Part shown: positions 17,141 through 25,123 of the stretch, piece after piece | How the letters are laid out: every line of letters begins with the position of its first letter | How positions within the stretch are numbered: the first letter of the stretch is position 1 | Assembly: GCA_002391625.1 (NCBI GenBank) | Contig: DGFJ01000001.1 | Span: 22,575 to 66,736 of the forward strand | Direction of reading: 5' to 3' | Source of the DNA: Ruminococcaceae bacterium UBA3903 | GTDB taxonomy: Bacteria > Bacillota > Clostridia > Oscillospirales > Acutalibacteraceae | Length of the DNA stretch: 44,162 nt | Notes under the pieces: generated by a model | What the model was told of the DNA's origin: nothing | The model's input: only the letters and a program-made list of their open reading frames with translations | The model's database searches: none | Position numbers and translations under genes: made by a program

Positions 17141-17367
17141 TTTATATTCTCCTTATCTATTATGCCAACAATATTTATATCATTTGCTTTCAGTAGCTCC
17201 AATGCCTTTTCGGCATTATTATCTATCTGTAAGCTGTAACCACAGCTTTTTTCTCCACCTGTTTTAGGCGTACGCTGAATGGTGGAAATAATACCATTTT
17301 GGGACAAAATCGTTCGTCCCTTCATTGCGTAGGTTATTGACTTAACCATTATTAATTTAGTTCCCAC
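17137..17367 (-). CDS. DUF3343 family protein, putative sulfur/selenium carrier
   Basis: A 76-residue protein of the DUF3343 (putative Se/S carrier) family: a beta-alpha-beta core with KSITYAMKGRTILSQNGI, IQRTPKTGGEKSCGYSLQI and a single conserved Cys in SCGYS. I chose the GTG at 17367, with GAGGTG six bases ahead, because the residues upstream do not match the family. Its stop overlaps the start of the aminotransferase by four bases, so they are coupled, and the conserved Cys is the natural acceptor of its sulfur or selenium. Role inferred from family and neighbour. Confidence 0.75.
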   Translation of the reverse strand: MGTKLIMVKSITYAMKGRTILSQNGIISTIQRTPKTGGEKSCGYSLQIDNNAEKALELLKANDINIVGIIDKENIK

Positions 17368-17428
17368 AGGTTTCACCTCACTATATAATTTTTTATTATA
17401 TATTATGGCGATTGGACAAAATATGTGT

Positions 17429-17470
17429 AAAAATAAAAGTGGTTGTCCCAAATCTAATTAGGACAACCAC
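17429..17470 (-). terminator. Terminator of the ppk-pfkA-PH operon
   Basis: GTGGTTGTCC (17470-17461 on the minus strand) pairs perfectly with GGACAACCAC (17448-17439), followed by TTTTATTTTT. It lies about 20 bases after the PH-domain gene. Confidence 0.88.
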
Positions 17471-17490
17471 CTAAGTGCAGTTATATATTA

Positions 17491-17931
17491 TTAAAAGCCG
17501 TCATTAAAGCTGTCTGTATTTATGTCATCATCAAAGTCGCTCTGAGAATCATGAACACCAATAACCTCTCCTCTGCGTATGCTTAGACGCAGCTTTTCAT
17601 TTTCAACAGCTTCTGACAAGGCTTCCTTTAGCTCCTTGGAATGCTTGATATTCTTCATAGTAAACACAGGGGAAGAAACATCCTGTGAATCTACTTTTAT
17701 AGAACCCATACCGAACATTTTCTGAATTAAACTGCGTGAATAGCTCATATCCAATATTCTATACAGTAAAATTTCGTTTTCATGAGTTACAAACAAGCCC
17801 TCATTGATAACAAGCTTTTTATTTGTAAGGGTATATTTAGTAAAAGTAAAAGGCAACCCAAAAAGCAACCACCTTTTTCTTTCCTCCATTATTGTATGCT
17901 GTTCATATGAGCCGTTTTTTCCGCTAGCCAC
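17491..17931 (-). CDS. PH-domain (bPH2) protein
   Basis: A 146-residue protein with one bacterial PH domain (YdbT/YvbH type, about residues 20-110): FTFTKYTLTNKKLVINEGLF, ENEILLYRILDMSYSRSLIQ and GMGSIKVDSQDVSSPVFTMK follow the family pattern. Its C-terminus is acidic (DFDDDINTDSFNDGF). There is no membrane segment, unlike many members. It starts 20 bases after pfkA and is the last gene before a strong terminator. Function unknown; any link to polyphosphate or glycolysis is only by position. Confidence 0.75.
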   Translation of the reverse strand: MASGKNGSYEQHTIMEERKRWLLFGLPFTFTKYTLTNKKLVINEGLFVTHENEILLYRILDMSYSRSLIQKMFGMGSIKVDSQDVSSPVFTMKNIKHSKELKEALSEAVENEKLRLSIRRGEVIGVHDSQSDFDDDINTDSFNDGF

Positions 17932-17951
17932 AATATCACCCCTTTATATTA

Positions 17952-19034
17952 TTACTTATCGCCAAATGAAATACCTGTTTCCTTAGCTGCATTTATAACC
18001 TCACAGTCAACAGGAACTGCTTTTAATTTTCCTGCTATCTCCTGTAAAGGCACTGCAACTATTTTTTCGTTCTTAATAGCTACCATGTTACCATATCTTT
18101 CTTCAAAAATCAACTTAGCGGCCGCAGCACCAAAACGTGTAGAAAGCACCCTGTCATATGCACAAGGGCTGCCGCCACGCTGTATGTGCCCGGGGACAGT
18201 TACTCTGGTCTCCTGACCTGTTGAATCTTCAATTTGCTTTGCAATTTCATATGATATTGACGGATAAGCCAAATTAGCCAGAGCCTCTTTTTTCTTCTTC
18301 TTTGGCAGCTGTGCCAGCTCCTTAGAAACAGCACCCTCTGCTACAGCTAAAATAGAAAAGTTTTTCCCCTGTTTAGTTCTGTCCTCAATTTTTTTAACAA
18401 TAGCATTGATGTCATATGGCATTTCCGGTAGTAGTATAACATCTGCACCACCTGCAATGCCCGCATACAGCGTTAGCCAGCCTACCTTGTGTCCCATCAC
18501 CTCAACGATGAACACTCTTCCATGTGATGTAGCGGTAGTATGAATACAATCTATAACATCAGTAGCTATTCTAACAGCACTTTGAAAGCCAAAGGTCATA
18601 TCAGTACCCCATAAATCGTTATCTATTGTTTTAGGTAGAGATACTACGTTTAACCCCTCCTGTGATAAAAGGTTAGCTGTTTTCTGTGTGCCGTTACCCC
18701 CAAGTATTACTAAACAATCAAGACCAATTTTTTTATAATTTTCTTTCATAGCCTTAACCTTGTCAACGCTATTTTCATCTATAATACGCATACTCTTAAA
18801 GGGTTGACGTGATGTTCCCAATATGGTACCACCTGTGTTTAATATACCTGAAAAATCCTTAGCCTCCATTGTGTGGTAATCACCATAGATTAATCCTTTA
18901 TAGCCATCTCTAATACCGTATATTTGTATTTCGCTGTCTTTATAGTATCCATATAAGGACTTTGCCACACCTCTGATAGCGGCGTTTAACCCTTGACAGT
19001 CGCCACCACTGGTTAATATTCCGATTTTTTTCAT
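17952..19034 (-). CDS. pfkA: 6-phosphofructokinase
   Basis: It phosphorylates fructose 6-phosphate in glycolysis. The 360-residue protein begins MKKIGILTSGGDCQGLNAAI; the ATG at 19034 is preceded by AAAGGGG, and earlier in-frame ATGs are not. Catalytic motif PKTIDNDLWGTD is clear, and the phosphoryl-donor loop reads GGNGTQ. Gly in that loop with Lys in PKTIDND is the combination of the group III or mixed-substrate enzymes, in which ATP is usual but pyrophosphate cannot be excluded. It lies 51 bases after ppk and is probably co-transcribed with it. Confidence 0.92.
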   Translation of the reverse strand: MKKIGILTSGGDCQGLNAAIRGVAKSLYGYYKDSEIQIYGIRDGYKGLIYGDYHTMEAKDFSGILNTGGTILGTSRQPFKSMRIIDENSVDKVKAMKENYKKIGLDCLVILGGNGTQKTANLLSQEGLNVVSLPKTIDNDLWGTDMTFGFQSAVRIATDVIDCIHTTATSHGRVFIVEVMGHKVGWLTLYAGIAGGADVILLPEMPYDINAIVKKIEDRTKQGKNFSILAVAEGAVSKELAQLPKKKKKEALANLAYPSISYEIAKQIEDSTGQETRVTVPGHIQRGGSPCAYDRVLSTRFGAAAAKLIFEERYGNMVAIKNEKIVAVPLQEIAGKLKAVPVDCEVINAAKETGISFGDK

Positions 19035-19085
19035 AAAGCACATCCCCTTTGTTTTAAACAGCATCACCCTTAACAGCCAATAATT

Positions 19086-21455
19086 TTATATATTTTTAGC
19101 GTAACGTGGTGTACCAATATTTTTATCTATAGCCTTTTTTGTTTTACTCTTTAATATTTTTTTAGCCATCCTAGAAAATTCTAGCTGGCTATTAATTTTT
19201 CGTTTTCCACGTTTGTCAATCAATGTATATGAGGAATCGTTATTTTGAATTCTTGCATTAACTGTATCGCTAAGCATTAGCTCTAAAATTCTAAAGCTTC
19301 TTTCCTTTAGCTGTTCATCCTCAATAGGAAAAACAAGCTCTACCCTGCGGTCTAAATTTCTTGGCATCCAATCGGCACTGCCCATATACACAACTGGCTG
19401 TCCACCGTTTTCAAATTTAAAAATTCTACTATGCTCTAATAGCTGTCCAACTATGCTATAAACAGTAATATTTTCACTAAAGCCCTTTAGTCCCGGTATT
19501 AAGGAACAAACGCCCCTAACAATCAACGTAATTTTAACACCAGCTTGGGAGGCTGCATATAAAAGCTTGATTAACGCTGGGTCAACCAATGAGTTTACCT
19601 TGACTGTTATACCGCTTGGCAATCCCATTTTCTGGTTATCAATTTCCTTAATTATCATATTTTCAAAAAAGCTTCGCATACCCGTTGGGGCAACAATAAA
19701 CTTATTATATTCAGGTGGAATAGAATATCCTGTTAATACATTAAACAAGGATGAAGCATCTATGCCATATTCCTCTTTGCAGGTGAACATACCAATGTCA
19801 GTATAAAATCGTGCTGTACTGTCGTTATAATTTCCTGTACCCATATGAAGGTAGCGACGCATACCATCGCTTTCTTTTCGTACAACTAAACAGATTTTAC
19901 AATGAGTTTTTAAGCCTGTTAATCCGTAAATAACGTGGCAGCCTGCTTTTTCAAGCTTTTTTGCCCACTGAATATTATTTTCTTCATCAAAACGAGCCTT
20001 TAGCTCTACCAACACAGTAACCTGCTTACCGTTTTCGGCTGCTTTTATTAACGCTGCAATAATGGGGGAGTTGCCACTAACACGATAAAGTGTTTGTTTA
20101 ATAGCAAGCACCTTGCTGTCCTCAGCGGCTTTGGTAATAAATTTCAGTACAGAGTCAAAGCTTTCATATGGGTGGTGTACCATTCTATCCTTTACCCTAA
20201 TAGCTTCAAAAATATCGTCATATCCATAAAAATCAGATGGCGGTGATACAGGTATAATTGGGGAAAATCTTAGATTGTCACAATTTGACAGTCTGCCAAA
20301 CTTTGATAAAAACGTCAAATCTAAGGGTCCATTATGTTCATATATTTCAGCCTCTGTTACCTCCAGCGTACTTACCAAAAATTCACGCAGCTCACTATCA
20401 CACTTTTTAGAAATTTCCAAACGTACTGGCTTACCTCTTTTTCTCTTTTTAATAGAATTTTGTATTTCTATTAGCAGGTCATCAGCCTCTTCGTCTATCT
20501 CCAGGTCCGAATCTCTAGTTATTCTAAAAGGTGTATAGGCTACAATTTTGTAAAGCTCAAAAAGCTCTTGAAGCTTGTACATAATAATATTTTCCAATAA
20601 AATAAAGCTTCTGTCCTCACTAAACGGCAGCTCTAAAAATCTTGGGATAATTGAAGGAACCTGTATTACAGCAAAAACGGATTCATTCTCACTATTTTGC
20701 AGAAGAACCGCAATGTTTAAGCTTTTATTGGATAGCAATGGAAAAGGTCTGCTGGTATCCACTGCTAATGGCGTAAGCACAGGAAAAATTTCATCATCAA
20801 AATATTTATTAATAAAACTTATTTGCTTATTATTTAAATCTTCAACCGACACAAACTTTAATCCATTTTGCTGAAGCTCTGGCAATATAGAGCGTGTTAG
20901 GCTGGAATACTGTTTTTTTGCAAAAAAGTGAATTTTTTCAGTCAGCTTTTGAAACACCTGTGCAGGTGTTAGACCAGAGGCGTCCGGTCTGGTGATACCC
21001 TCGTGAATTTGATCAAGAACACCTGCAACACGCACCATGAAAAATTCGTCTAAGTTAGAAGCTGTTATCGCTAAAAAATTCACACGTTCCAGCACTGGGT
21101 TTTCGTGCTCCATAGCCTCCTCTAACACGCGGTAGTTAAAGTCCATCCAGCTAAGCTCCCTGTTATTATAGGGGAACGTTCCATAGCTTTTTACAATCGC
21201 TTTTGGGCTTACAGGCAGTTCCTTAGAAATAGCAGTTTTTTTTATTTTTTCTGTTTTTTCAATGACAGTATTATCAGCCTCTGCTTTAACGTTTTTCACA
21301 TCAGCCGTCTGTACTTTTTCTTTCTCCTTTGTAGCATCTGCCAAAGTTTTTACACCGTCCTTTAAATATAAATCTAACACATCATTTACTACATCTTCAT
21401 CAGTTATTTTTTCAGAAGCTGTAGTTAAGTTTAATTCTTCTTTTTTCTCTACCAT
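19086..21455 (-). CDS. ppk: Polyphosphate kinase 1
   Basis: It reversibly makes inorganic polyphosphate from ATP, probably at the membrane face. The core has FPYNNRELSWMDFNYRVLEEA near residue 95, the phospho-acceptor His region LKTHCKICLVV, the second catalytic His in LLEHSRIFKFENGG, and the NLDRRVELVFPI segment. The protein carries an unusual N-terminal extension of about 90 charged, low-complexity residues, so it is longer (789) than the usual 690-730. I chose the ATG at 21455 (AAGGG 11 bases ahead). First gene of the ppk-pfkA-PH operon. Confidence 0.94.
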   Translation of the reverse strand: MVEKKEELNLTTASEKITDEDVVNDVLDLYLKDGVKTLADATKEKEKVQTADVKNVKAEADNTVIEKTEKIKKTAISKELPVSPKAIVKSYGTFPYNNRELSWMDFNYRVLEEAMEHENPVLERVNFLAITASNLDEFFMVRVAGVLDQIHEGITRPDASGLTPAQVFQKLTEKIHFFAKKQYSSLTRSILPELQQNGLKFVSVEDLNNKQISFINKYFDDEIFPVLTPLAVDTSRPFPLLSNKSLNIAVLLQNSENESVFAVIQVPSIIPRFLELPFSEDRSFILLENIIMYKLQELFELYKIVAYTPFRITRDSDLEIDEEADDLLIEIQNSIKKRKRGKPVRLEISKKCDSELREFLVSTLEVTEAEIYEHNGPLDLTFLSKFGRLSNCDNLRFSPIIPVSPPSDFYGYDDIFEAIRVKDRMVHHPYESFDSVLKFITKAAEDSKVLAIKQTLYRVSGNSPIIAALIKAAENGKQVTVLVELKARFDEENNIQWAKKLEKAGCHVIYGLTGLKTHCKICLVVRKESDGMRRYLHMGTGNYNDSTARFYTDIGMFTCKEEYGIDASSLFNVLTGYSIPPEYNKFIVAPTGMRSFFENMIIKEIDNQKMGLPSGITVKVNSLVDPALIKLLYAASQAGVKITLIVRGVCSLIPGLKGFSENITVYSIVGQLLEHSRIFKFENGGQPVVYMGSADWMPRNLDRRVELVFPIEDEQLKERSFRILELMLSDTVNARIQNNDSSYTLIDKRGKRKINSQLEFSRMAKKILKSKTKKAIDKNIGTPRYAKNI

Positions 21456-21549
21456 AATAGGCACAACCCTTCGCTTAATAATCTTAGCAGTGATTTATAC
21501 TATCATAAAAGCTTATTATTCTTTTAAGGAAAAGGTAAAATCATGGTAA

Positions 21550-21598
21550 AAAATCGCAAATGGCGGAGTACCTATCCAAAACAGATAGGCACACCGCC
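21550..21598 (-). terminator. Terminator of the asd-dap operon
   Basis: On the minus strand GGCGGTGTGCCTATC pairs with GATAGGTACTCCGCC (one mismatch, one G-U), loop TGTTTTG. A T-rich stretch (ATTTTTT) begins eight bases later. It lies just after the ACT-domain gene. Confidence 0.65.
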
Positions 21599-21605
21599 AC
21601 CAATA

Positions 21606-22061
21606 TTATTCAGCGTTTAAACATTTTTCTATTGCTACGTATGCTTTTTCATATGCGGCATCTGTAACAAGCAGTGAAATTTGCACCTCTGAGGTTGTTA
21701 CTATTCTAATATCTGTGTTAACACCTGCCACAGCACGCAAAATCTTTGCGGCTATACCTGGTGTATCCTCCATATTTTCATCAAAAATACTAATAATGGA
21801 ATTACCGCTGCTAACGATAGGCTTGATTTTTGAGCTTTTCAGGCTAGAGGTATAGCTAAGAATAGTTATCAAATCATCATCGTTGATTGTAAATGACACA
21901 GATGTAGTAGCACCCTGTACCGGTGACAAGGAAACCATATTAACATCTACCGACTTTTCTGCAATCTTTTCAAAAATAGTAGCAATAAAATCCATATCAG
22001 CTGGAGCATTTTGTAGGGTTACCAGAGTGATAGAATCAGAAACCGAAATTTGTGGCTTCAT
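21606..22061 (-). CDS. ACT-domain protein resembling the aspartokinase regulatory region
   Basis: A 151-residue protein made of two ACT domains and nothing else. The second half (DTPGIAAKILRAVAGVNTDI then RIVTTSEVQISLLV) is the pattern of the aspartokinase C-terminus that binds lysine or threonine; the first half includes VDVNMVSLSPVQGATTSVSF. There is no kinase domain. It is the last gene of the asd-dapA-dapB operon, so it probably senses an end product of this pathway or acts as a loose regulatory subunit of an aspartokinase encoded elsewhere. GGAGG precedes the ATG at 22061. Confidence 0.85.
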   Translation of the reverse strand: MKPQISVSDSITLVTLQNAPADMDFIATIFEKIAEKSVDVNMVSLSPVQGATTSVSFTINDDDLITILSYTSSLKSSKIKPIVSSGNSIISIFDENMEDTPGIAAKILRAVAGVNTDIRIVTTSEVQISLLVTDAAYEKAYVAIEKCLNAE

Positions 22062-22084
22062 ATGACGCACCTCCAATAAATATT

Positions 22085-22849
22085 TTATTTTTCTGCTAAC
22101 AGCTCGGTCATACTATACATACCACTTGGCTTTCCATTTAGGAAAATAGCAGCATTGATAGAGCCAGTAGCAAATACTTCCTTTGATTGTGCCTGATGAG
22201 TAATAGTAAGAACCTCATCATGACCGGCAAAAATTACTTCGTGTTCACCAACTATGGTACCACCACGTACAGCATGCAGACCAATTTCATTTTTTTCACG
22301 CTTTTTACGGTATGAATGTCTATCATATACATATTGTGGTTTTTGCTTCATTTCTTCAGCTATACCATCAGCTATCATAAGTGCTGTACCGCTAGGTGCA
22401 TCTACCTTTTGGTTGTGGTGCTTTTCAATGATTTCTACATCAAAACCAGTACCAAAAACTGAGGTTGCTTTCTTTGCTAGATCTATAAGTAAGTTTATGC
22501 CCAATGACATATTTCCTGAACGAAAAATTGCAATTTCTTTTGAGGCATTGTCAATTGCTTCTATTTGTTCCTGTGAAAAGCCTGTAGTACACAGTACCGC
22601 CGGCACTTTATTTTTTAGTGCAAAGGTCAGCAGACCTGCTAAAACAACAGGATTGGAAAAATCAATTATAGCATCTGCCTGTTGTGAAATTTTAGAGAAG
22701 TCGTCATATACAGGAAAATCATTATTTATGCTAGGATTAGCAAATGCGTCCACTCCAGCTACGACCTTACAATCGTCACGCTTTGAAATTTCTTCTACTA
22801 TTACCCTACCCATTTTCCCGTTGCAGCCACTTAAAATTATGTTTGTCAT
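22085..22849 (-). CDS. dapB: 4-hydroxy-tetrahydrodipicolinate reductase
   Basis: It reduces HTPA to tetrahydrodipicolinate with NAD(P)H in the lysine/diaminopimelate pathway. The 254-residue protein shows the Rossmann start NIILSGCNGKMGRVIVEE, the substrate-site IEKHHNQKVDAPSGTALMIA near residue 135 (His-His and Lys), and a C-terminal LNGKPSGMYSMTEL. It is 38 bases after dapA, with GGAGG ahead of its ATG. Confidence 0.97.
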   Translation of the reverse strand: MTNIILSGCNGKMGRVIVEEISKRDDCKVVAGVDAFANPSINNDFPVYDDFSKISQQADAIIDFSNPVVLAGLLTFALKNKVPAVLCTTGFSQEQIEAIDNASKEIAIFRSGNMSLGINLLIDLAKKATSVFGTGFDVEIIEKHHNQKVDAPSGTALMIADGIAEEMKQKPQYVYDRHSYRKKREKNEIGLHAVRGGTIVGEHEVIFAGHDEVLTITHQAQSKEVFATGSINAAIFLNGKPSGMYSMTELLAEK

Positions 22850-22886
22850 TTTACTTCCTCCATACGAAACTATTTGTATAAATTAA

Positions 22887-23777
22887 TTACTTCCTTGCTT
22901 CGTACTTATTTAGACAAATTTCAAGCTTATCAAGCTTATCCTTGCTCATATCTACCAACGGCAAACGACAGCTACCACAGTTAAAGCCTATTATATTCAT
23001 AGCTGCTTTTACCGGTATAGGGTTAACGTCTGAAAACAGTATATTCATAAGCTCTAAATACTGTAGGTGCATTTTAGCAGCTTCCTTGTACTTACCATCC
23101 AACATTAGCTGTGTAATGGTGTGCATTACCCTAGGCATAACATTTGCAAACACCGATATAACACCAACACCACCCAACGCCATAATAGGCACTGTTTGAT
23201 CATCTGCACCTGAATATACAGCAAAGTCCTCACCGCATAATGACATAGTTCTGGCAATAGCAGAAACGTTTTCTGACGCTTCCTTAGCAGCAACAATGTT
23301 TTGGTGCTTACTAAGCTGTAAATATGTTTCAGGCTGAATGTTACAGCCTGTTCTGCTGGGAACATTATATAAAATAATTGGAATATCCACACTGTCTGCT
23401 ATCTTTGTAAAATGTGCTACCAAGCCAGCCTGGGATGTTTTATTGTAATATGGTGTAACTGATAACAAGCCATCTACACCCAAGGACTGTGCGTGCTTTG
23501 AAAGCTCTACAGCATAATTGGTATCGTTGCTGCCCGTACCTGCAATAACAGGTATTTTTCCGTTTACACGGTCTAATGTATAACTAATAACGTCACAATG
23601 CTCTGTATGGTTTAAAACAGCGGATTCTCCTGTTGTACCACAAGAGATAATAGCGTCTGTTCCGTTTTCTATTTGAAAATCTATAATCTTTCCAAGCTCA
23701 TTATAATTTATTGAACCATCGCTATTCATTGGTGTAATAATAGCAACGCCTGAACCTGTAAAAATAGGTCTGCTCAT
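22887..23777 (-). CDS. dapA: 4-hydroxy-tetrahydrodipicolinate synthase
   Basis: It condenses pyruvate with aspartate semialdehyde. The 296-residue TIM-barrel protein shows SCGTTGESAVLNHTEH (pyruvate-binding Thr-Thr), PYYNKTSQAGLVAHF, ILYNVPSRTGCNIQPE (Tyr and Arg of the active site) and the Schiff-base Lys in NIVAAKEAS near residue 160. It lies 28 bases after asd in the operon; GGAGGG precedes the start. Confidence 0.97.
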   Translation of the reverse strand: MSRPIFTGSGVAIITPMNSDGSINYNELGKIIDFQIENGTDAIISCGTTGESAVLNHTEHCDVISYTLDRVNGKIPVIAGTGSNDTNYAVELSKHAQSLGVDGLLSVTPYYNKTSQAGLVAHFTKIADSVDIPIILYNVPSRTGCNIQPETYLQLSKHQNIVAAKEASENVSAIARTMSLCGEDFAVYSGADDQTVPIMALGGVGVISVFANVMPRVMHTITQLMLDGKYKEAAKMHLQYLELMNILFSDVNPIPVKAAMNIIGFNCGSCRLPLVDMSKDKLDKLEICLNKYEARK

Positions 23778-23804
23778 AATGGAAGCCCTCCCATAATATT
23801 TTTA

Positions 23805-24881
23805 TTAATCGAGGTAGCCCTCTGCACATAGTAGCTCTGCCATTAGCACAGCACCACCAGCGGCACCTCTAAGTGTGTTATGTGACATACATACAAATTT
23901 AATTGTGTATTGTGTGTCTTCTCTTAATCTGCCTACAGATATAGCCATACCGTTTTCTAGGTTTCTTTCGGAATTTATCTGTGGTCTGTTTGGGTCTGTA
24001 AAGTAATGGATAAATTGTTTTGGTGCACTAGGCAGGTTAAGCTCCTGTGCTCTGCCCTTGTAATTTTCCCATCTGGAAATGATCTCGTCCATAGTAGCCT
24101 CTTTTTCAAAGGTTACAAAGACTGCTGCTGTGTGACCATCACTAATTGGTACACGAATACACTGTGATGTAATAGATGGTGAGCTTGTTGTAACGACTTT
24201 ATCGTCCTCAATATGTCCCCAAATTTTCAGTGGCTCCTGCTCAGATTTTTCTTCCTCGCCACCGATATATGGGATGATATTGTCTACCATCTCCGGCCAA
24301 GATTTAAATGTTTTACCTGCACCAGAAATAGCTTGGTAGGTACAAGCCAAAACCTTTGTTACGCCTAAATCCATCAATGGGTGTACTGCTGGTACATAGC
24401 TTTGAAGTGAACAGTTGGATTTAACTGCAACAAAGCCTTTTTTTGTGCCTAAACGTTTACGCTGAGCAGGAATAATCTGTGCATGGTCAGCGTTAATCTC
24501 TGGTATAATCATAGGAACATCAGGAGTAAATCTGTTAGCGCTGTTATTGGACATTACAGGACATTCAGCCTTTGCATACGCCTCTTCTAACGCTTTGATT
24601 TCGTCCTTTTTCATATCTACTGCACAAAATACAAAGTCTACTAAAGCCGCTACCTGCTCAACCTCTGAAGCATCCATGATAATCATATTTTCCATCGATT
24701 TTGGCATAGGCGTTGTCATTGCCCATCTTTGACCTACTGCCTCTTTATATGTTTTACCGGCAGAGCGTTTACTAGCAGCCAACGCTTTAACCTCAAACCA
24801 TGGGTGATTTTCTAACAATGTTGAAAATCTTTGTCCCACCATACCTGTAGCTCCGATGATACCAACTTTATACTTCTTCAC
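23805..24881 (-). CDS. asd: Aspartate-semialdehyde dehydrogenase
   Basis: It reduces aspartyl phosphate to aspartate semialdehyde, feeding lysine, threonine and methionine synthesis. I chose the GTG at 24881 because AGGAGG lies seven bases ahead and the protein then starts with KKYKVGIIGATGMVGQRF, as expected; this gives 358 residues. The catalytic Cys is in AVKSNCSLQSYVPAVHP (about residue 150), and the substrate His is in IRVPISDGHTAAVFV. It is of the yeast/archaeal-like class. First gene of the operon, behind a structured leader. Confidence 0.95.
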   Translation of the reverse strand: MKKYKVGIIGATGMVGQRFSTLLENHPWFEVKALAASKRSAGKTYKEAVGQRWAMTTPMPKSMENMIIMDASEVEQVAALVDFVFCAVDMKKDEIKALEEAYAKAECPVMSNNSANRFTPDVPMIIPEINADHAQIIPAQRKRLGTKKGFVAVKSNCSLQSYVPAVHPLMDLGVTKVLACTYQAISGAGKTFKSWPEMVDNIIPYIGGEEEKSEQEPLKIWGHIEDDKVVTTSSPSITSQCIRVPISDGHTAAVFVTFEKEATMDEIISRWENYKGRAQELNLPSAPKQFIHYFTDPNRPQINSERNLENGMAISVGRLREDTQYTIKFVCMSHNTLRGAAGGAVLMAELLCAEGYLD

Positions 24882-24940
24882 AATAAATCCTCCTAAATAT
24901 CTGCTTTTTAAAAAACTTTTAAAAAAAGAAGTTGTCAACT

Positions 24941-25006
24941 GTCAAAATATAAAATATAATAGAAGTCACAGCCAAAAAAAAATAGGCTTCTACGACATAT
25001 TTTGAC
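24941..25006 (-). ncRNA. Structured 5' leader of the asd-dap operon
   Basis: Between the promoter and asd the RNA can fold with an outer 10-bp perfect stem (GTCAAAATAT at 25006-24997 with ATATTTTGAC at 24950-24941) and an inner stem (TAGAA/TTCTA plus GCC/GGC around a U-rich loop). A T run (TTCTTTTTTT) follows about ten bases after the outer stem. It is too short for, and does not resemble, the known lysine riboswitch. It may be an uncharacterised regulatory element or simply an AT-rich fold. Confidence 0.4.
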
Positions 25007-25021
25007 TAAACGTTAATTTAT

Positions 25022-25050
25022 AATATACCATTGTTATTTTATGTTGTCAA
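25022..25050 (-). promoter_or_regulatory. Promoter of the asd-dap operon
   Basis: On the minus strand TTGACA (25050-25045), a 17-base spacer and TATATT (25027-25022). Transcription would begin near 25014, immediately before the leader stem-loop, leaving about 130 bases before asd. Confidence 0.7.
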
Positions 25051-25123
25051 TTTATAAGTGTTAATTTTTAAGATTTTGTCCAATTTATTTTATTATGGAC
25101 TGTAGGAAAGGACTTAATACCCA

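Noticed and set aside
24882..25021. Lysine (L-box) riboswitch before asd
   Set aside because: The leader is too short and lacks the L-box core; only simple stems are present.
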